Assembly: GCA_018648445.1 (NCBI GenBank)
Contig: JABGRG010000004.1
Location: 40,770 to 83,951, forward strand
Reading direction: 5' to 3'
DNA from: Rhodospirillales bacterium
GTDB taxonomy: Bacteria; Pseudomonadota; Alphaproteobacteria; Rhodospirillales_A; JACZKS01
DNA length: 43,182 nucleotides
Both the position numbers and the translations under genes were made by a program. The notes beneath the pieces are model-generated. The model saw only the letters and a program-made list of their open reading frames with translations, was not told where the DNA came from and did not search any database. Shown here one piece after another: positions 15,960 to 26,334 of the stretch. The first letter of the stretch is position 1. Every line of letters begins with the position of its first letter.

Positions 15960-16625
15960 ATGACCGAACTCGTCCTAGCTATTCTGTTTTTTGTCGCCAG
16001 CCATGGGATTCCGGCGTTCAAGCCAATTCGGCGCGGGATCGTTGGGCGAATCGGCGAACGCCCGTATCTGATTCTTTATTCCTGCCTGAGCCTGGGGGCG
16101 ATCTGGTGGCTGGCGGTCGCCTATGGCAATGCGACCTATGTTGAGCTGTGGCCGTTTCTGCCCGAGGCCCGCTGGGTTCCGGTTTTGGTGATGCCGGTAT
16201 CGTGCGTTCTGCTGGTGGCCGGGGTCGGTTCGCCAAACCCGCTTTCGATCCAGTTTATTCATCGCCCCTTCGATCCGGCGCGTCCGGGAATCGTATCGCT
16301 CACCCGCCACCCGCTGATCTGGGCTTTCATCACGTGGGCGGGCGCGCACCTGGTTCCCAACGGCGATGCGGCCTCGGTTCTGCTGTTCGGGGTTCTTCTG
16401 GTATTGAGCGTGGCGGGCCTTTTCAGCCTGGACACGAAAGCGCGCGCCGCTCTGGGCGAGGCGGATTGGACACGCCTTGCCGGGCGCTTCCCGATGTTCC
16501 CCGGCACACGTCGGATCGATGGGGCGGGGATCGGATTTTGGCGGATTTTGGGTGGTTTGGCCCTGTACTTGGCGCTGCTTTTCGGTCATGAAGTCGTCAT
16601 CGGGATTTCACCATTCCCGTTATAA
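15960..16625 (+). CDS. NnrU family membrane protein
   Basis: The 221-aa inner-membrane protein has about six hydrophobic helices and the NnrU signature 'TRHPLIWAFITWAGAHLVPNGD' (about residues 117-138), preceded by 'HRPFDPARPGI'. NnrU-family proteins are related to methyltransferase-like isoprenylcysteine (ICMT/PEMT) folds. They were named for linkage to nitrite and nitric-oxide reductase genes in denitrifiers, but their activity is not established. No nitrogen-oxide reductase is in this window. The start ATG at 15960 lacks a close ribosome site; AGAGGA is about 20 bases upstream. The gene sits between a strong inverted repeat and the feo operon. Confidence 0.88.
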   Translation: MTELVLAILFFVASHGIPAFKPIRRGIVGRIGERPYLILYSCLSLGAIWWLAVAYGNATYVELWPFLPEARWVPVLVMPVSCVLLVAGVGSPNPLSIQFIHRPFDPARPGIVSLTRHPLIWAFITWAGAHLVPNGDAASVLLFGVLLVLSVAGLFSLDTKARAALGEADWTRLAGRFPMFPGTRRIDGAGIGFWRILGGLALYLALLFGHEVVIGISPFPL

Positions 16626-16668
16626 GAGAAAAGCCTCCAAAATTGATAACGGATTAGTAGAAAATTTT

Positions 16669-16687
16669 AATGCGGACCATTCGCATT
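16669..16687. promoter_or_regulatory. Candidate Fur box upstream of feoAB
   Basis: AATGCGGACCATTCGCATT is a 19-base imperfect dyad (seven of nine positions symmetric), the canonical Fur-box length, about 107 bases before the feoA start. Iron repression of feo operons through Fur is well known, so position supports the call; the core differs from the E. coli consensus. Confidence 0.45.
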
Positions 16688-16793
16688 TCCCTTGACTCGC
16701 ATACCCCCAAAGAATATAGGGAAACGCAAGGGAAGTTGGCGATTTCCGTCGAAGAATTCACTGCGCCAAGCAGAGCCCTGTTAGGAGAAGATC

Positions 16794-17084
16794 GTGTCAA
16801 ACGACCTATCCGGGATTGCCGGAGAATCGTTGTTTCCGCTTTCAACCGCAGTTGCCGGAGATCGTCTTGTTATATCTGCCTTGGATGCGGGCAAGGGACT
16901 TGGCCGCAGATTGGCGGATCTGGGGCTTCCCATCGGAACCGAAATCGAGGTCGTCCATCGTCAGCACGGTGGTCGTTTGGTCGTGGCCCGTGATGCATCC
17001 CGCGTCGCTCTGGGGGCCAGCATGACCCGAAAAATTATGGTCAGGCGCTCCAACGGAGCGGGGACCGGAGAAACGACGGAATGA
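16794..17084 (+). CDS. feoA: FeoA, ferrous iron transport accessory protein
   Basis: The 96-aa soluble protein carries the FeoA SH3-like fold: 'LGRRLADLGLPIGTEIEVVHRQHGGRLVVARDASRVALG' across about residues 35-74 has the family pattern 'RRLxxLGLxxGxxixv'. FeoA supports FeoB-mediated Fe(II) import at the inner membrane. The GTG start at 16794 follows AGGAGA by about seven bases. Its stop overlaps the feoB ATG (ATGA). A candidate Fur box lies upstream. Family assignment is firm despite the weak N-terminus. Confidence 0.93.
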   Translation: MSNDLSGIAGESLFPLSTAVAGDRLVISALDAGKGLGRRLADLGLPIGTEIEVVHRQHGGRLVVARDASRVALGASMTRKIMVRRSNGAGTGETTE

Positions 17085-19516
17085 ACCTGTTGCGCCCCTT
17101 CAAGTCGATGGGTCGGGATTGCTGCGAGGACGCCGATGATCCGGCCGATGTTGCCGGTCTGCGAACCGAAGCCTACACCATCGCCATCGTCGGCAATCCG
17201 AACTGCGGCAAGACAACGTTGTTCAATGGCCTGACCGGCGCGCGCCAAAAGGTCGGAAACTGGCCCGGCGTTACCGTGGACCGCAAGGCCGGACGATTTT
17301 CGTACGGCGGCACGAGCGTATCGGTCATCGATCTTCCCGGCATCTATTCACTGGCGGTCCTGCCGGGAACGGATGCGCTGGACGAGCGGATCGGACGCGA
17401 CTACATCGTTTCGGGCGAGGCCGACGTTCTCATCAATATCGTCGACGCGACCAATCTTGAGCGGCATCTGTACCTGACGGTCCAACTGCTGGAAATGCAG
17501 ATTCCCATGGTCGTCGCGTTGAATATGACCGATGTGGCCGAGCGTCTGGGGATTGAGGTCGATGTCGAATTGCTGGCCAAGCGGCTGGGTTGTCCGGTGG
17601 TTCCGACCGCCGCCTCGCAGGGAACGGGTGTGGACGAGATCAAAAAGGCCGTGCAGCGCGTTGCCACGTCCCTGACACCGCCCGCCGCGCGGCCTGATTA
17701 CGGTTCTTTGGTGGAACCGGCGGTGACCCGGCTGGAATTGGTGGTTGGCAGCATTGCCCGCGAGCGCGCCCTCGATTCGCGGTGGCTGGCGGTGAAATTG
17801 CTGGAAGGCGAGGGCCTGGCCGGGCGCCTGACCAAAGGCGCTGCCGACCTCGTGTTGTCCAGCATCCTTTCCGAATTCAAAGGCGTCGGGGCCGACGATG
17901 CCGACGTGCTCATCGCCGACGGGCGCTTCACCTACGCCAATCGCATCGCCCGCGAGGCGGTTCGGCGGCGCGGCCATGTGGCGCGCACGTTATCGGACCG
18001 CATCGACCGCGTTGTTTTGCACAGATGGGCGGGACCGTTCATATTCCTGGCCGTCCTTTACGTGCTGTTCCTGTTCACCATCAATCTGGCGGGCGCTTTT
18101 ATTGATTTCTTCGACATTGCCTTCGGGACGGTGTTTGTCGAGGGCACCCGCGCCGTCATGCAGGCCGGTGGCGCGCCCATGTGGCTGACCGTGTTGTTCG
18201 CCGACGGCGTTGGCGGCGGCATCCAAATTGTCGCCACCTTCATTCCGATCATCGGATTTCTTTATCTGTTTCTTTCGGCGCTGGAAGACTCCGGCTATAT
18301 GGCCCGCGCGGCGTTCCTGACCGACCGGTTCATGCGGGCCGTGGGCCTGCCCGGAAAAGCCTTCGTTCCCCTGATTGTCGGTTTCGGCTGCAACGTTCCG
18401 GCGATCATGGCTGCGCGAACCCTGGATCAGGCGCGGGACCGCATCGTCACCGTGCTGATGGCGCCGTTTATGTCGTGCGGCGCGCGCCTTGCGGTTTATG
18501 CGCTTTTTGCTGCGGCGTTTTTCCCGTCGGGCGGCCAGAACATCGTGTTCGCGCTTTACGTCATCGGCGTGGCGGCAGCCGTGCTGACGGGCATGGCGGT
18601 CAAGCGCACGGTTCTACTGGGCGAAGTAACACCTTTCATCATGGAGCTTCCGGCCTACCATGTGCCGAAGCTGCGCGATGTTCTGATCCATACGTGGAAT
18701 CGCTTAAAAGCGTTCGTGTTTGGCGCGGGCAAGGTCATCGTCGTGGTCGTCGTGGTTCTCAGCTTCCTCAACTCCATGGGGACCGACGGCAGCTTCGGTA
18801 ATCAGGACAGCGACAAGTCCAGCCTCAGCGCCATTGGCCGCACCATCGTGCCGGTGTTCGAGCCCATGGGCATCGAAGGCAACAACTGGCCGGCGACGGT
18901 GGGCATTTTCACCGGTATCTTCGCCAAGGAAGCGGTGGTCGGCACCCTCGACGCCCTTTATTCGGGCTTGGCCGAATCGGACGCCAAATCGACAATCGGG
19001 CCGGGCGCGAAGGAAGGGGACGAAGGTTTCGATTTTCTTGGCGGATTGAGCGAAGCCGTCATGTCCATTCCCGAAAACATCTCGGAACTTGCCGGGGCCT
19101 TCCTCGACCCGCTGGGTATTGGCGTCGGGGATATCAGCTCGACGGAGGCGGCGGCTGCGGAACAGGGCGTGCAAAGCGACACCTTCGGCGCCATGGCGCA
19201 GCGTTTCGACGGCGGCATCGGGGCCTTCGTCTATTTGCTGTTCATTCTTTTGTATACGCCGTGCATTGCCGCCATGGGGACCATCGCACGGGAGATCGGC
19301 GCGCGCTGGGCCACCTTCGTTGCGGTCTGGACCTTCGGGTTCGCCTATGCCGCCTCGGTCGGAACCTACCAACTGGCGACGTTTGCCCGCCACCCGGCGA
19401 CATCCATTGTGTGGCTTTGCGTCATCGTGGTGGCGGTTTTCGTGGCAATGACCGGCTTGCGCATTGTCGGCGGAATTCAGGCCCGTCATGCGCCCGCCGG
19501 CGCTGGTGACGATTAG
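17081..19516 (+). CDS. feoB: FeoB, ferrous iron transporter with G-protein domain
   Basis: The 811-aa inner-membrane protein imports Fe(II). The cytosolic G domain has G1 'GNPNCGKTT' (residues 38-46), G3 'DLPG' (84-87) and G4 'NMTD' (148-151). A helical guanine-dissociation-inhibitor-like region follows, and then the two Gate-type membrane halves, with conserved cores 'VGFGCNVPAIMAARTL' and 'LFILLYTPCIAAMGTIAREIG' that contain the cysteines proposed to line the pore. The C-terminus is 'VGGIQARHAPAGAGDD'. Length matches class members. It overlaps feoA by 4 bases and is followed after 59 bases by a FeoC-like gene, giving a complete feoABC arrangement. Confidence 0.97.
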   Translation: MNLLRPFKSMGRDCCEDADDPADVAGLRTEAYTIAIVGNPNCGKTTLFNGLTGARQKVGNWPGVTVDRKAGRFSYGGTSVSVIDLPGIYSLAVLPGTDALDERIGRDYIVSGEADVLINIVDATNLERHLYLTVQLLEMQIPMVVALNMTDVAERLGIEVDVELLAKRLGCPVVPTAASQGTGVDEIKKAVQRVATSLTPPAARPDYGSLVEPAVTRLELVVGSIARERALDSRWLAVKLLEGEGLAGRLTKGAADLVLSSILSEFKGVGADDADVLIADGRFTYANRIAREAVRRRGHVARTLSDRIDRVVLHRWAGPFIFLAVLYVLFLFTINLAGAFIDFFDIAFGTVFVEGTRAVMQAGGAPMWLTVLFADGVGGGIQIVATFIPIIGFLYLFLSALEDSGYMARAAFLTDRFMRAVGLPGKAFVPLIVGFGCNVPAIMAARTLDQARDRIVTVLMAPFMSCGARLAVYALFAAAFFPSGGQNIVFALYVIGVAAAVLTGMAVKRTVLLGEVTPFIMELPAYHVPKLRDVLIHTWNRLKAFVFGAGKVIVVVVVVLSFLNSMGTDGSFGNQDSDKSSLSAIGRTIVPVFEPMGIEGNNWPATVGIFTGIFAKEAVVGTLDALYSGLAESDAKSTIGPGAKEGDEGFDFLGGLSEAVMSIPENISELAGAFLDPLGIGVGDISSTEAAAAEQGVQSDTFGAMAQRFDGGIGAFVYLLFILLYTPCIAAMGTIAREIGARWATFVAVWTFGFAYAASVGTYQLATFARHPATSIVWLCVIVVAVFVAMTGLRIVGGIQARHAPAGAGDD

Positions 19517-19575
19517 TCGTTTGTTTGGGAAAAAATAGAAATTTCATATATCCACAATTATTTTGGGGTTTTTCT

Positions 19576-19833
19576 GTGATTTCGGAGATTCGCACCTACT
19601 TGCGCGATCAAGGCAGCGCGCCCCTTTCCGACCTCGCGCGGCGCTTTGATATGGACGAGGATGCGGTGCGCGGCATGCTGGATCTGTGGGTGCGAAAAGG
19701 CCTGATCACCATCCATGCGCCCGCCGAAAGCTGTGACGGCTGCACCGCCTGCGATGTGCGGTTTCAGGAAATTTGCGAGTGGATCGGTGAAACGCGGAAC
19801 GATACCCATGACAGGGGCGCGCCAACCTGCTAA
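19576..19833 (+). CDS. FeoC-like winged-helix protein with a cysteine cluster
   Basis: The 85-aa product has an N-terminal winged-helix segment '[41 protein letters not shown]' spanning residues 2-42. A cysteine loop follows at Cys53, Cys56, Cys59 and Cys67 (C-x2-C-x2-C-x7-C), matching FeoC proteins that bind an Fe-S cluster. FeoC modulates FeoB stability or activity. The GTG at 19576 begins the domain exactly; a TTG at 19525 would add 17 poorly fitting residues. A fifth cysteine is the last residue. It lies directly downstream of feoB and 11 bases before lepA. Confidence 0.83.
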   Translation: MISEIRTYLRDQGSAPLSDLARRFDMDEDAVRGMLDLWVRKGLITIHAPAESCDGCTACDVRFQEICEWIGETRNDTHDRGAPTC

Positions 19834-19844
19834 AAGGCGCGGCC

Positions 19845-21647
<1,803 letters not shown>

Positions 21648-21803
21648 TCAAACATTGCCAACCCGCTGAGGTAGGCACCATATTGCTGAATATTCGCGCC
21701 ATTGTTCCCCGAGGTGGCATCTTCGGATAACATTGGTTCCGAATGTGATCGCTGTCTGAAGGGAATTGTCCCCTTTGCCTGCGGAGAAGAAGTAAGCCGT
21801 GCC

Positions 21804-23972
21804 ATGAGTTATGACTTATTCAAATCAGAGAAAGATTTGATCTCGCGGATTGAGGCGTCTCTGCAAAGGGACGAACGCAAGACCGACGTCCCGCGCGAAG
21901 AGTTGGAAATTCTGCTCAAGGGCTATAAGCGGCTGTTCAAGCAGACAAGGCAACTCGTTCGCCTGAATGATCGCAACGAAGAGAGCCTCAGGCAGGCGAA
22001 AGCTCTCGCACAAACGGCGACACAGGCCAAGGCCGCGTTTCTGGCGACCATGAGCCATGAAATCCGCACACCCATGACTGGCGTCATCGGCATGGTCGAT
22101 ATGCTGGTGCATACGAAACTGGACGACGACCAGCGCCAGATGACCGGTACCGTCCGCGATTCCGCCTATGCGCTCCTGACGATCATCAACGACATCCTGG
22201 ATTTCTCGAAGATCGAGGCGGGCAAGATGGAATTGGAAGCGGTCCCGTTTTCGATTCGCGACACCGTCGAAGGGACGTCCGAAACCCTTGGGCCGAACGC
22301 CAACAACAAGGGTGTCAGGATCAACATTCACGTCGACCCGGACATTCCCGACGCCGTTTTGGGCGATCAGGTTCGCATTCGCCAAATTCTGTTCAACGTG
22401 GGCGGCAATGCGGTCAAGTTTACTGAGAAGGGCCGGGTCCGGATCCGCGCACTATTGGTGCCGACGGGTGACAGGAAAAACGCGACGGTCCGATTCGAGA
22501 TCATCGATTCCGGTATCGGCATTTCAAAAGAAGCCCAGGAAAGTTTGTTCCAGGAATTTTCGCAGGCCGAAAGCTCAACCACGCGCCGCTTCGGGGGCAC
22601 CGGGCTGGGGCTCTCCATCTGTCAACGGCTGACCGAAATGATGGACGGGAAGATCGAGGTGGAGAGCGAGTTTGGCGTTGGTTCGAAATTTATCGTCACC
22701 CTGACCTTCCCCATTGCCGTCAAACACACGATCAAGAGCGATGGGCATGATCTGACCGGTCTGAACGTGTTGTTCGTGGGCGACAATGCCGAGGAACGCG
22801 AACTCAACGCCAAATACCTGCGTCATTGGGGCGCCAAAGTCGCCACCGTCGGGGAGATTGACGAGGTAAAGTCCCGGGCCCTCAAGGCGGCAGGCCGGAA
22901 AAAACCCTATGACCTCATCGTCATGGGATCGGCCTGGCGCATCGAAACCCGGGCCGATCATATTGCGGCCATACAAGCCGAAAAGAAAATAGCCACGACC
23001 CGGTTCGTGTTGATGACCGAAACGCGGATAACGGCGGAACGCACGGATATTGCTAACACGGTCTACGTCGAATCCGATCCGCTGCGGCGCGCGCCGTTTA
23101 TCCGCGCCGCCGCCGTTGCGGCGGGAAGGGCGAGTCAGGACATTTCCTACGATGACGACGAGATCGTCATTGAGGTTACCAAGGCGCCGAGCATTGAAGA
23201 GGCCGAAGCGGCAGGCACCCTGATCCTCGTCGCCGAGGACAACATGACCAACCAGAATGTTATCCGGCGGCAGCTCAATTTGCTCGGGTATGCGGTGGAC
23301 ATTGCCGACGACGGCCAACAGGCGCTGAAGGCAATGAAATCAAAACGCTACGCCATGCTGTTGACGGATTGTCACATGCCTAACATGGATGGTTTCGAGT
23401 TGACGGCGAAAATCCGCAAGGGCGAAAAGGACGGCGATGTCCGGATGCCCATCGTCGCCATTACCGCCAGCGTTTTGGCGGCGGAAATCGACCGTTGTTA
23501 CGAAGCGGGAATGGACGACAGCCTGCCCAAACCCATTGAAATGCCGAAACTCAAAGCCGCGCTGCGCAAATGGATGCCGGAATTCGACCCCGCAGACGGT
23601 ATTGAGAAATCTGCCTCCACTGTCGCGGTCGCCGATAACGGCAAAGACGCCATCGATCCGTCGGCGCTGAAACGCGTGTTCGGTGACGACGAGGAAACAT
23701 TCCGGGAAATCCTGCAAGAGTTCGTTGATCCGGCAACCTCCAACTTGGGCGAAATCGAGATTGCCTATGCCGACCGGTCGGCGGGCGGCGTGGCGAAGGC
23801 CGCGCACAAGCTTAAATCGTCTTCGCGCAGCGTCGGGGCCAACGATCTGGCGGATTTATGCGAGACCCTCGAAACGGCGGGCAAGGCGGGAGACTGGGGC
23901 GAGATTGACAAGGCGGCGCCAAATTTGGCGGCGGTCATGCGGGGCGTTACCGACTACATAAAGGCGCTCTGA
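21804..23972 (+). CDS. Hybrid histidine kinase: HisKA-HATPase-pseudoREC-REC-HPt
   Basis: The 722-aa protein lacks membrane helices and is probably cytosolic. A predicted coiled coil (about residues 30-75) precedes HisKA with His85 in 'SHEIRTPM' and an ATPase domain with 'GNAVKF', 'DSGIGI' and 'GGTGLGL'. Residues 318-440 look like a receiver whose phospho-acceptor position reads Gly375 ('YDLIVMGSAW'), so it is probably a pseudo-receiver. An intact receiver follows (Asp522 in 'TDCHMPNMDG', Lys566 in 'SLPKP'). A C-terminal HPt domain has His668 ('AAHKLKSSSRSVGA'). The architecture recalls BarA/ArcB-type relays without a transmembrane sensor. The start at 21804 has only a weak purine-rich ribosome site; an in-frame start at 21702 would add 34 residues lacking a domain. 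Confidence 0.92.
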   Translation: MSYDLFKSEKDLISRIEASLQRDERKTDVPREELEILLKGYKRLFKQTRQLVRLNDRNEESLRQAKALAQTATQAKAAFLATMSHEIRTPMTGVIGMVDMLVHTKLDDDQRQMTGTVRDSAYALLTIINDILDFSKIEAGKMELEAVPFSIRDTVEGTSETLGPNANNKGVRINIHVDPDIPDAVLGDQVRIRQILFNVGGNAVKFTEKGRVRIRALLVPTGDRKNATVRFEIIDSGIGISKEAQESLFQEFSQAESSTTRRFGGTGLGLSICQRLTEMMDGKIEVESEFGVGSKFIVTLTFPIAVKHTIKSDGHDLTGLNVLFVGDNAEERELNAKYLRHWGAKVATVGEIDEVKSRALKAAGRKKPYDLIVMGSAWRIETRADHIAAIQAEKKIATTRFVLMTETRITAERTDIANTVYVESDPLRRAPFIRAAAVAAGRASQDISYDDDEIVIEVTKAPSIEEAEAAGTLILVAEDNMTNQNVIRRQLNLLGYAVDIADDGQQALKAMKSKRYAMLLTDCHMPNMDGFELTAKIRKGEKDGDVRMPIVAITASVLAAEIDRCYEAGMDDSLPKPIEMPKLKAALRKWMPEFDPADGIEKSASTVAVADNGKDAIDPSALKRVFGDDEETFREILQEFVDPATSNLGEIEIAYADRSAGGVAKAAHKLKSSSRSVGANDLADLCETLETAGKAGDWGEIDKAAPNLAAVMRGVTDYIKAL

Positions 23973-23982
23973 GACCGCGTCG

Positions 23983-24471
23983 CTATTTTTGCGGATCCTC
24001 GCGTTCGGAGAAAATATCGTCCTCGGGCAGGTCCTCGTTTTGCAGTTCGTCCATCAAATCGAAACTGCTTTCGTAAAGCGGATCGTCGTCCGAAAACCCT
24101 TCCTCGCGCGCCTGTTTGGCCAGATCGTCGTAAAGGAACATGGATTCGGCGATTTCGTCGAATTCCGCCGACGGAACGCCGCGATTCGGCCATCCCAGCC
24201 ACAGCAAAAAAACGCCGGGCAAGCCAAACAACGCCCAGCCCGGTAACGCCAGCAGGCTCACGAATATGGGGTCCCAGGCGACGGGGCCCAACAGGTTTTC
24301 GATGCGGATCTTGGTCAGGACCAGTTCGCCCGGCCACAGGGTGTACCAGACATCGTAGGCCGACAAAAAGAAGCCGCCGGCGCCCGGCTGAACGTGGGCG
24401 ATGGATTCGGCGACGCCCGAAAGGAAAGCACCAACAAGGAGCGTCCAGCCCAAAAGAAGAATTGCGCGCAT
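23983..24471 (-). CDS. Hypothetical inner-membrane protein with acidic C-terminal tail
   Basis: I do not recognise this 162-aa protein. It has an N-terminal hydrophobic segment (about residues 3-25), a central tryptophan- and leucine-rich segment and a third hydrophobic stretch ('LLALPGWALFGLPGVFLLWLGW', about 71-92). The C-terminal third is strongly acidic ('DDDP...DELQNEDLPEDDIFSERED'). It is probably inserted in the membrane with a cytosolic acidic tail. Its stop lies 10 bases from the convergent kinase gene. Divergence from ubiT, about 108 bases away, might mean a shared promoter region. The open frame and the coherent membrane pattern support it being a real gene. Confidence 0.72.
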   Translation of the reverse strand: MRAILLLGWTLLVGAFLSGVAESIAHVQPGAGGFFLSAYDVWYTLWPGELVLTKIRIENLLGPVAWDPIFVSLLALPGWALFGLPGVFLLWLGWPNRGVPSAEFDEIAESMFLYDDLAKQAREEGFSDDDPLYESSFDLMDELQNEDLPEDDIFSEREDPQK

Positions 24472-24579
24472 ACGTCGGAGCCTATCGCATAATGTCTAAT
24501 CGGTCACGGTCGTTGCGGCCTCCCCCTGCGATGGGGTATAGCAATGCACATTAGATCGGTTCGAAAAACTCGGAAGCAA

Positions 24580-25341
24580 ATGACTTCTTCACGCCGCCAA
24601 TCGCCACCGTTCTCGCCGGTTCTTCTGGCCGGGTTTCTCGCGCGGCCATTGCCGCTGTTCGCCTTGCAGCCCGCCCTGGCCATCGCCTTGAAAGCGCTGC
24701 ACCGACGCCATCCCGGCCTGTTTGATCGATTGTCGGGCATGGACCGGCCCAGCTTCCTGATCGACCCCGTGGATCTGCCGTTCGCGTTTTTGCTGGAGAC
24801 GGACCCGGAAAATATCCGCCTGGTCGCCCTTTCACGCACAAAGGCAGCCCAGTCAAGCGCCACGGCGACCATTCGCGGGCCGTTGCTGGCGCTGATCGAC
24901 CTGATGGAAGGGCGCATCGACGGCGACGCGCTTTTCTTCAAGCGGGATTTGGCTATTGAGGGCGAAACCGAGGCCGTTGTCGCCCTTCGCAATGCCATAG
25001 ACGACGCCGAAATTGATCTGGTTGCCGACGTGCTGTCCATGTTCGGTCCGCTGGAGACGCCGGCGCGTATGGCCGTAAACGGTCTGGGCGCGGTGTTTTC
25101 CCGCGCGGCGCGCGATATGGAAACCCTGCGCGACGCGGTGATCGCGCCTGCGCTGAAGCAGACGGATGCGCAGGCGGCCGGGCTGCGCGATCTGGAACGC
25201 AAAATCGAAAGCGCGGGCAAGAGCCGCAAACGCAGCCCCCGCACGGAACTAAAGCCAGCGGGCCAGACGCCAACGGGTATGTCGCCAACGGGTATGTCGC
25301 CAACGGGTATGTCGCCAACGGGTGGGCCTGCCGCATCATGA
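24580..25341 (+). CDS. ubiT: UbiT, SCP2-domain factor for oxygen-independent ubiquinone synthesis
   Basis: The 253-aa product is an SCP2 (sterol-carrier-like) lipid-binding protein. The domain spans about residues 50-175, with 'FLLETDPENIRLVAL', 'IRGPLLALIDLMEGRIDGDALFFKRDLAIEGETEAVVALRNAIDDAE' and a short N-terminal membrane-associated helix. UbiT is thought to carry the ubiquinone intermediates hydroxylated by UbiUV without oxygen. Its stop overlaps ubiU (ATGA). The C-terminal tail is unusual: from about residue 228 it runs into (TGMSP)n, encoded by a 15-base tandem repeat, and then 'GGPAAS'. An upstream in-frame ATG at 24544 would add 12 residues. No clear FNR site was seen upstream. Confidence 0.9.
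   Translation: MTSSRRQSPPFSPVLLAGFLARPLPLFALQPALAIALKALHRRHPGLFDRLSGMDRPSFLIDPVDLPFAFLLETDPENIRLVALSRTKAAQSSATATIRGPLLALIDLMEGRIDGDALFFKRDLAIEGETEAVVALRNAIDDAEIDLVADVLSMFGPLETPARMAVNGLGAVFSRAARDMETLRDAVIAPALKQTDAQAAGLRDLERKIESAGKSRKRSPRTELKPAGQTPTGMSPTGMSPTGMSPTGGPAAS
25270..25323 (+). repeat. 15-base tandem repeat inside the ubiT 3' end
   Basis: The unit CCAACGGGTATGTCG is present in three perfect copies (25270-25284, 25285-25299, 25300-25314) plus a nine-base partial copy. A degenerate copy precedes it. The unit is a multiple of three, so copy-number change keeps the frame and only lengthens the (TGMSP) tail of UbiT. The array ends 14 bases before the ubiU start and so spans the translational coupling region. 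Confidence 0.95.
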
Positions 25342-26330
25342 CCAATAAACGAATGGAACTCGTATGCCCGGCGGGAACGCCGGCTTCTCTTCGCGCCGCC
25401 GTGGATGCGGGGGGCGATTCGATCTATCTGGGTTTTCGCGACGAAACCAACGCGCGCAATTTTCCCGGCCTGAATTTCAATCGTGACGAACTGCGTGACG
25501 GTATTGCTTACGCCCACGACCACGGTGCGCAGGTGCTGGTGGCGATCAATACCTACCCGCGCGCCGGAAATATCGATCCGTGGCGTCTGGCGGTGGATGA
25601 CGCGGCGCGGCTTGGCGCGGACGCCATCATCGTGGCCGATATCGGACTGGCCGATTACGCGCGCCAAAACCACCCGCAGATGCGGCGTAATCTTTCGGTA
25701 CAGGCGTCGGCCTCCAACCCCGAAGCCATCCGCTATTATCACGAACAACTGGGCGTCGCCCGCGTCGTCCTGCCGCGCGTTCTGACCATTCCCGAGATCG
25801 CCGAGCTGAACGCGCAAATTCCGGTCGAAACCGAAGTTTTCGTGTTCGGCGGCCTGTGCGTCATGGCCGAAGGGCGCTGTATGCTGTCGTCCTACGCCAC
25901 GCCGTGTTCACCCAACCGCGAAGGGGTTTGTTCGCCCGCCGCCCATGTGCGCTATGAGGACAAGGGCGACGCCATGGTGACCAAGCTGGGCGACTTCACC
26001 GTCAACGTTTCGCGCAGCGACGAGGCCGCCGCCTATCCCACGACCTGCAAGGGCCGTTACCGGGTGAACGGGACCGATCAGTACCTGTTCGAGGAACCGG
26101 CATCCTTGAGCGCCCTTCACATGCTGCCCGAACTGGCCGCCGCCGGCGTCACCGGGCTTAAGATCGAAGGCCGCCAGCGGGGCCGCGCCTATGTGGCCAA
26201 GGTGGTGGCGGCGTTCCGTCTGGCGGTGGACGCGGTGGCGCGTGGCGAACCCGTGCCCCTGGCTGAATTCAGCGCCATTACCGAAGGCGGACGCCAGACC
26301 ACCGGCGCCTACCGCCGCAACTGGCAGTAG
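25338..26330 (+). CDS. ubiU: UbiU, O2-independent ubiquinone hydroxylase subunit (peptidase U32 family)
   Basis: The 330-aa product is a U32-family protein that, with UbiV, hydroxylates ubiquinone precursors without oxygen. Four cysteines, Cys174, Cys181, Cys198 and Cys237, have the spacing of the 4Fe-4S ligands reported for the E. coli enzyme (each is five residues higher), in 'GGLCVMAEGRCMLSS', 'GVCSPA' and 'TTCKGRY'. The U32 signature 'VFGGLCVMAEGRCMLSSY' is present. UbiUV needs prephenate as hydroxyl donor. The gene overlaps ubiT by 4 bases and is followed by ubiV after 4 bases. The complete ubiTUV set is firm evidence for ubiquinone synthesis under anaerobic or microaerobic conditions. 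Confidence 0.96.
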   Translation: MTNKRMELVCPAGTPASLRAAVDAGGDSIYLGFRDETNARNFPGLNFNRDELRDGIAYAHDHGAQVLVAINTYPRAGNIDPWRLAVDDAARLGADAIIVADIGLADYARQNHPQMRRNLSVQASASNPEAIRYYHEQLGVARVVLPRVLTIPEIAELNAQIPVETEVFVFGGLCVMAEGRCMLSSYATPCSPNREGVCSPAAHVRYEDKGDAMVTKLGDFTVNVSRSDEAAAYPTTCKGRYRVNGTDQYLFEEPASLSALHMLPELAAAGVTGLKIEGRQRGRAYVAKVVAAFRLAVDAVARGEPVPLAEFSAITEGGRQTTGAYRRNWQ

Positions 26331-26334
26331 GTTC

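Noticed and set aside
16626..16793. Possible riboswitch before feoA
   Set aside because: No conserved riboswitch core was recognised; a protein-binding dyad is the simpler reading.
25270..25323. Tandem repeats considered as a CRISPR array
   Set aside because: The 15-base units are contiguous without spacers and lie within a coding sequence.
24504..25817. A 437-codon reverse frame opposite ubiT and ubiU
   Set aside because: It has low-complexity composition and repeats that mirror the ubiT tandem repeat. The forward genes carry Fe-S and SCP2 signatures.
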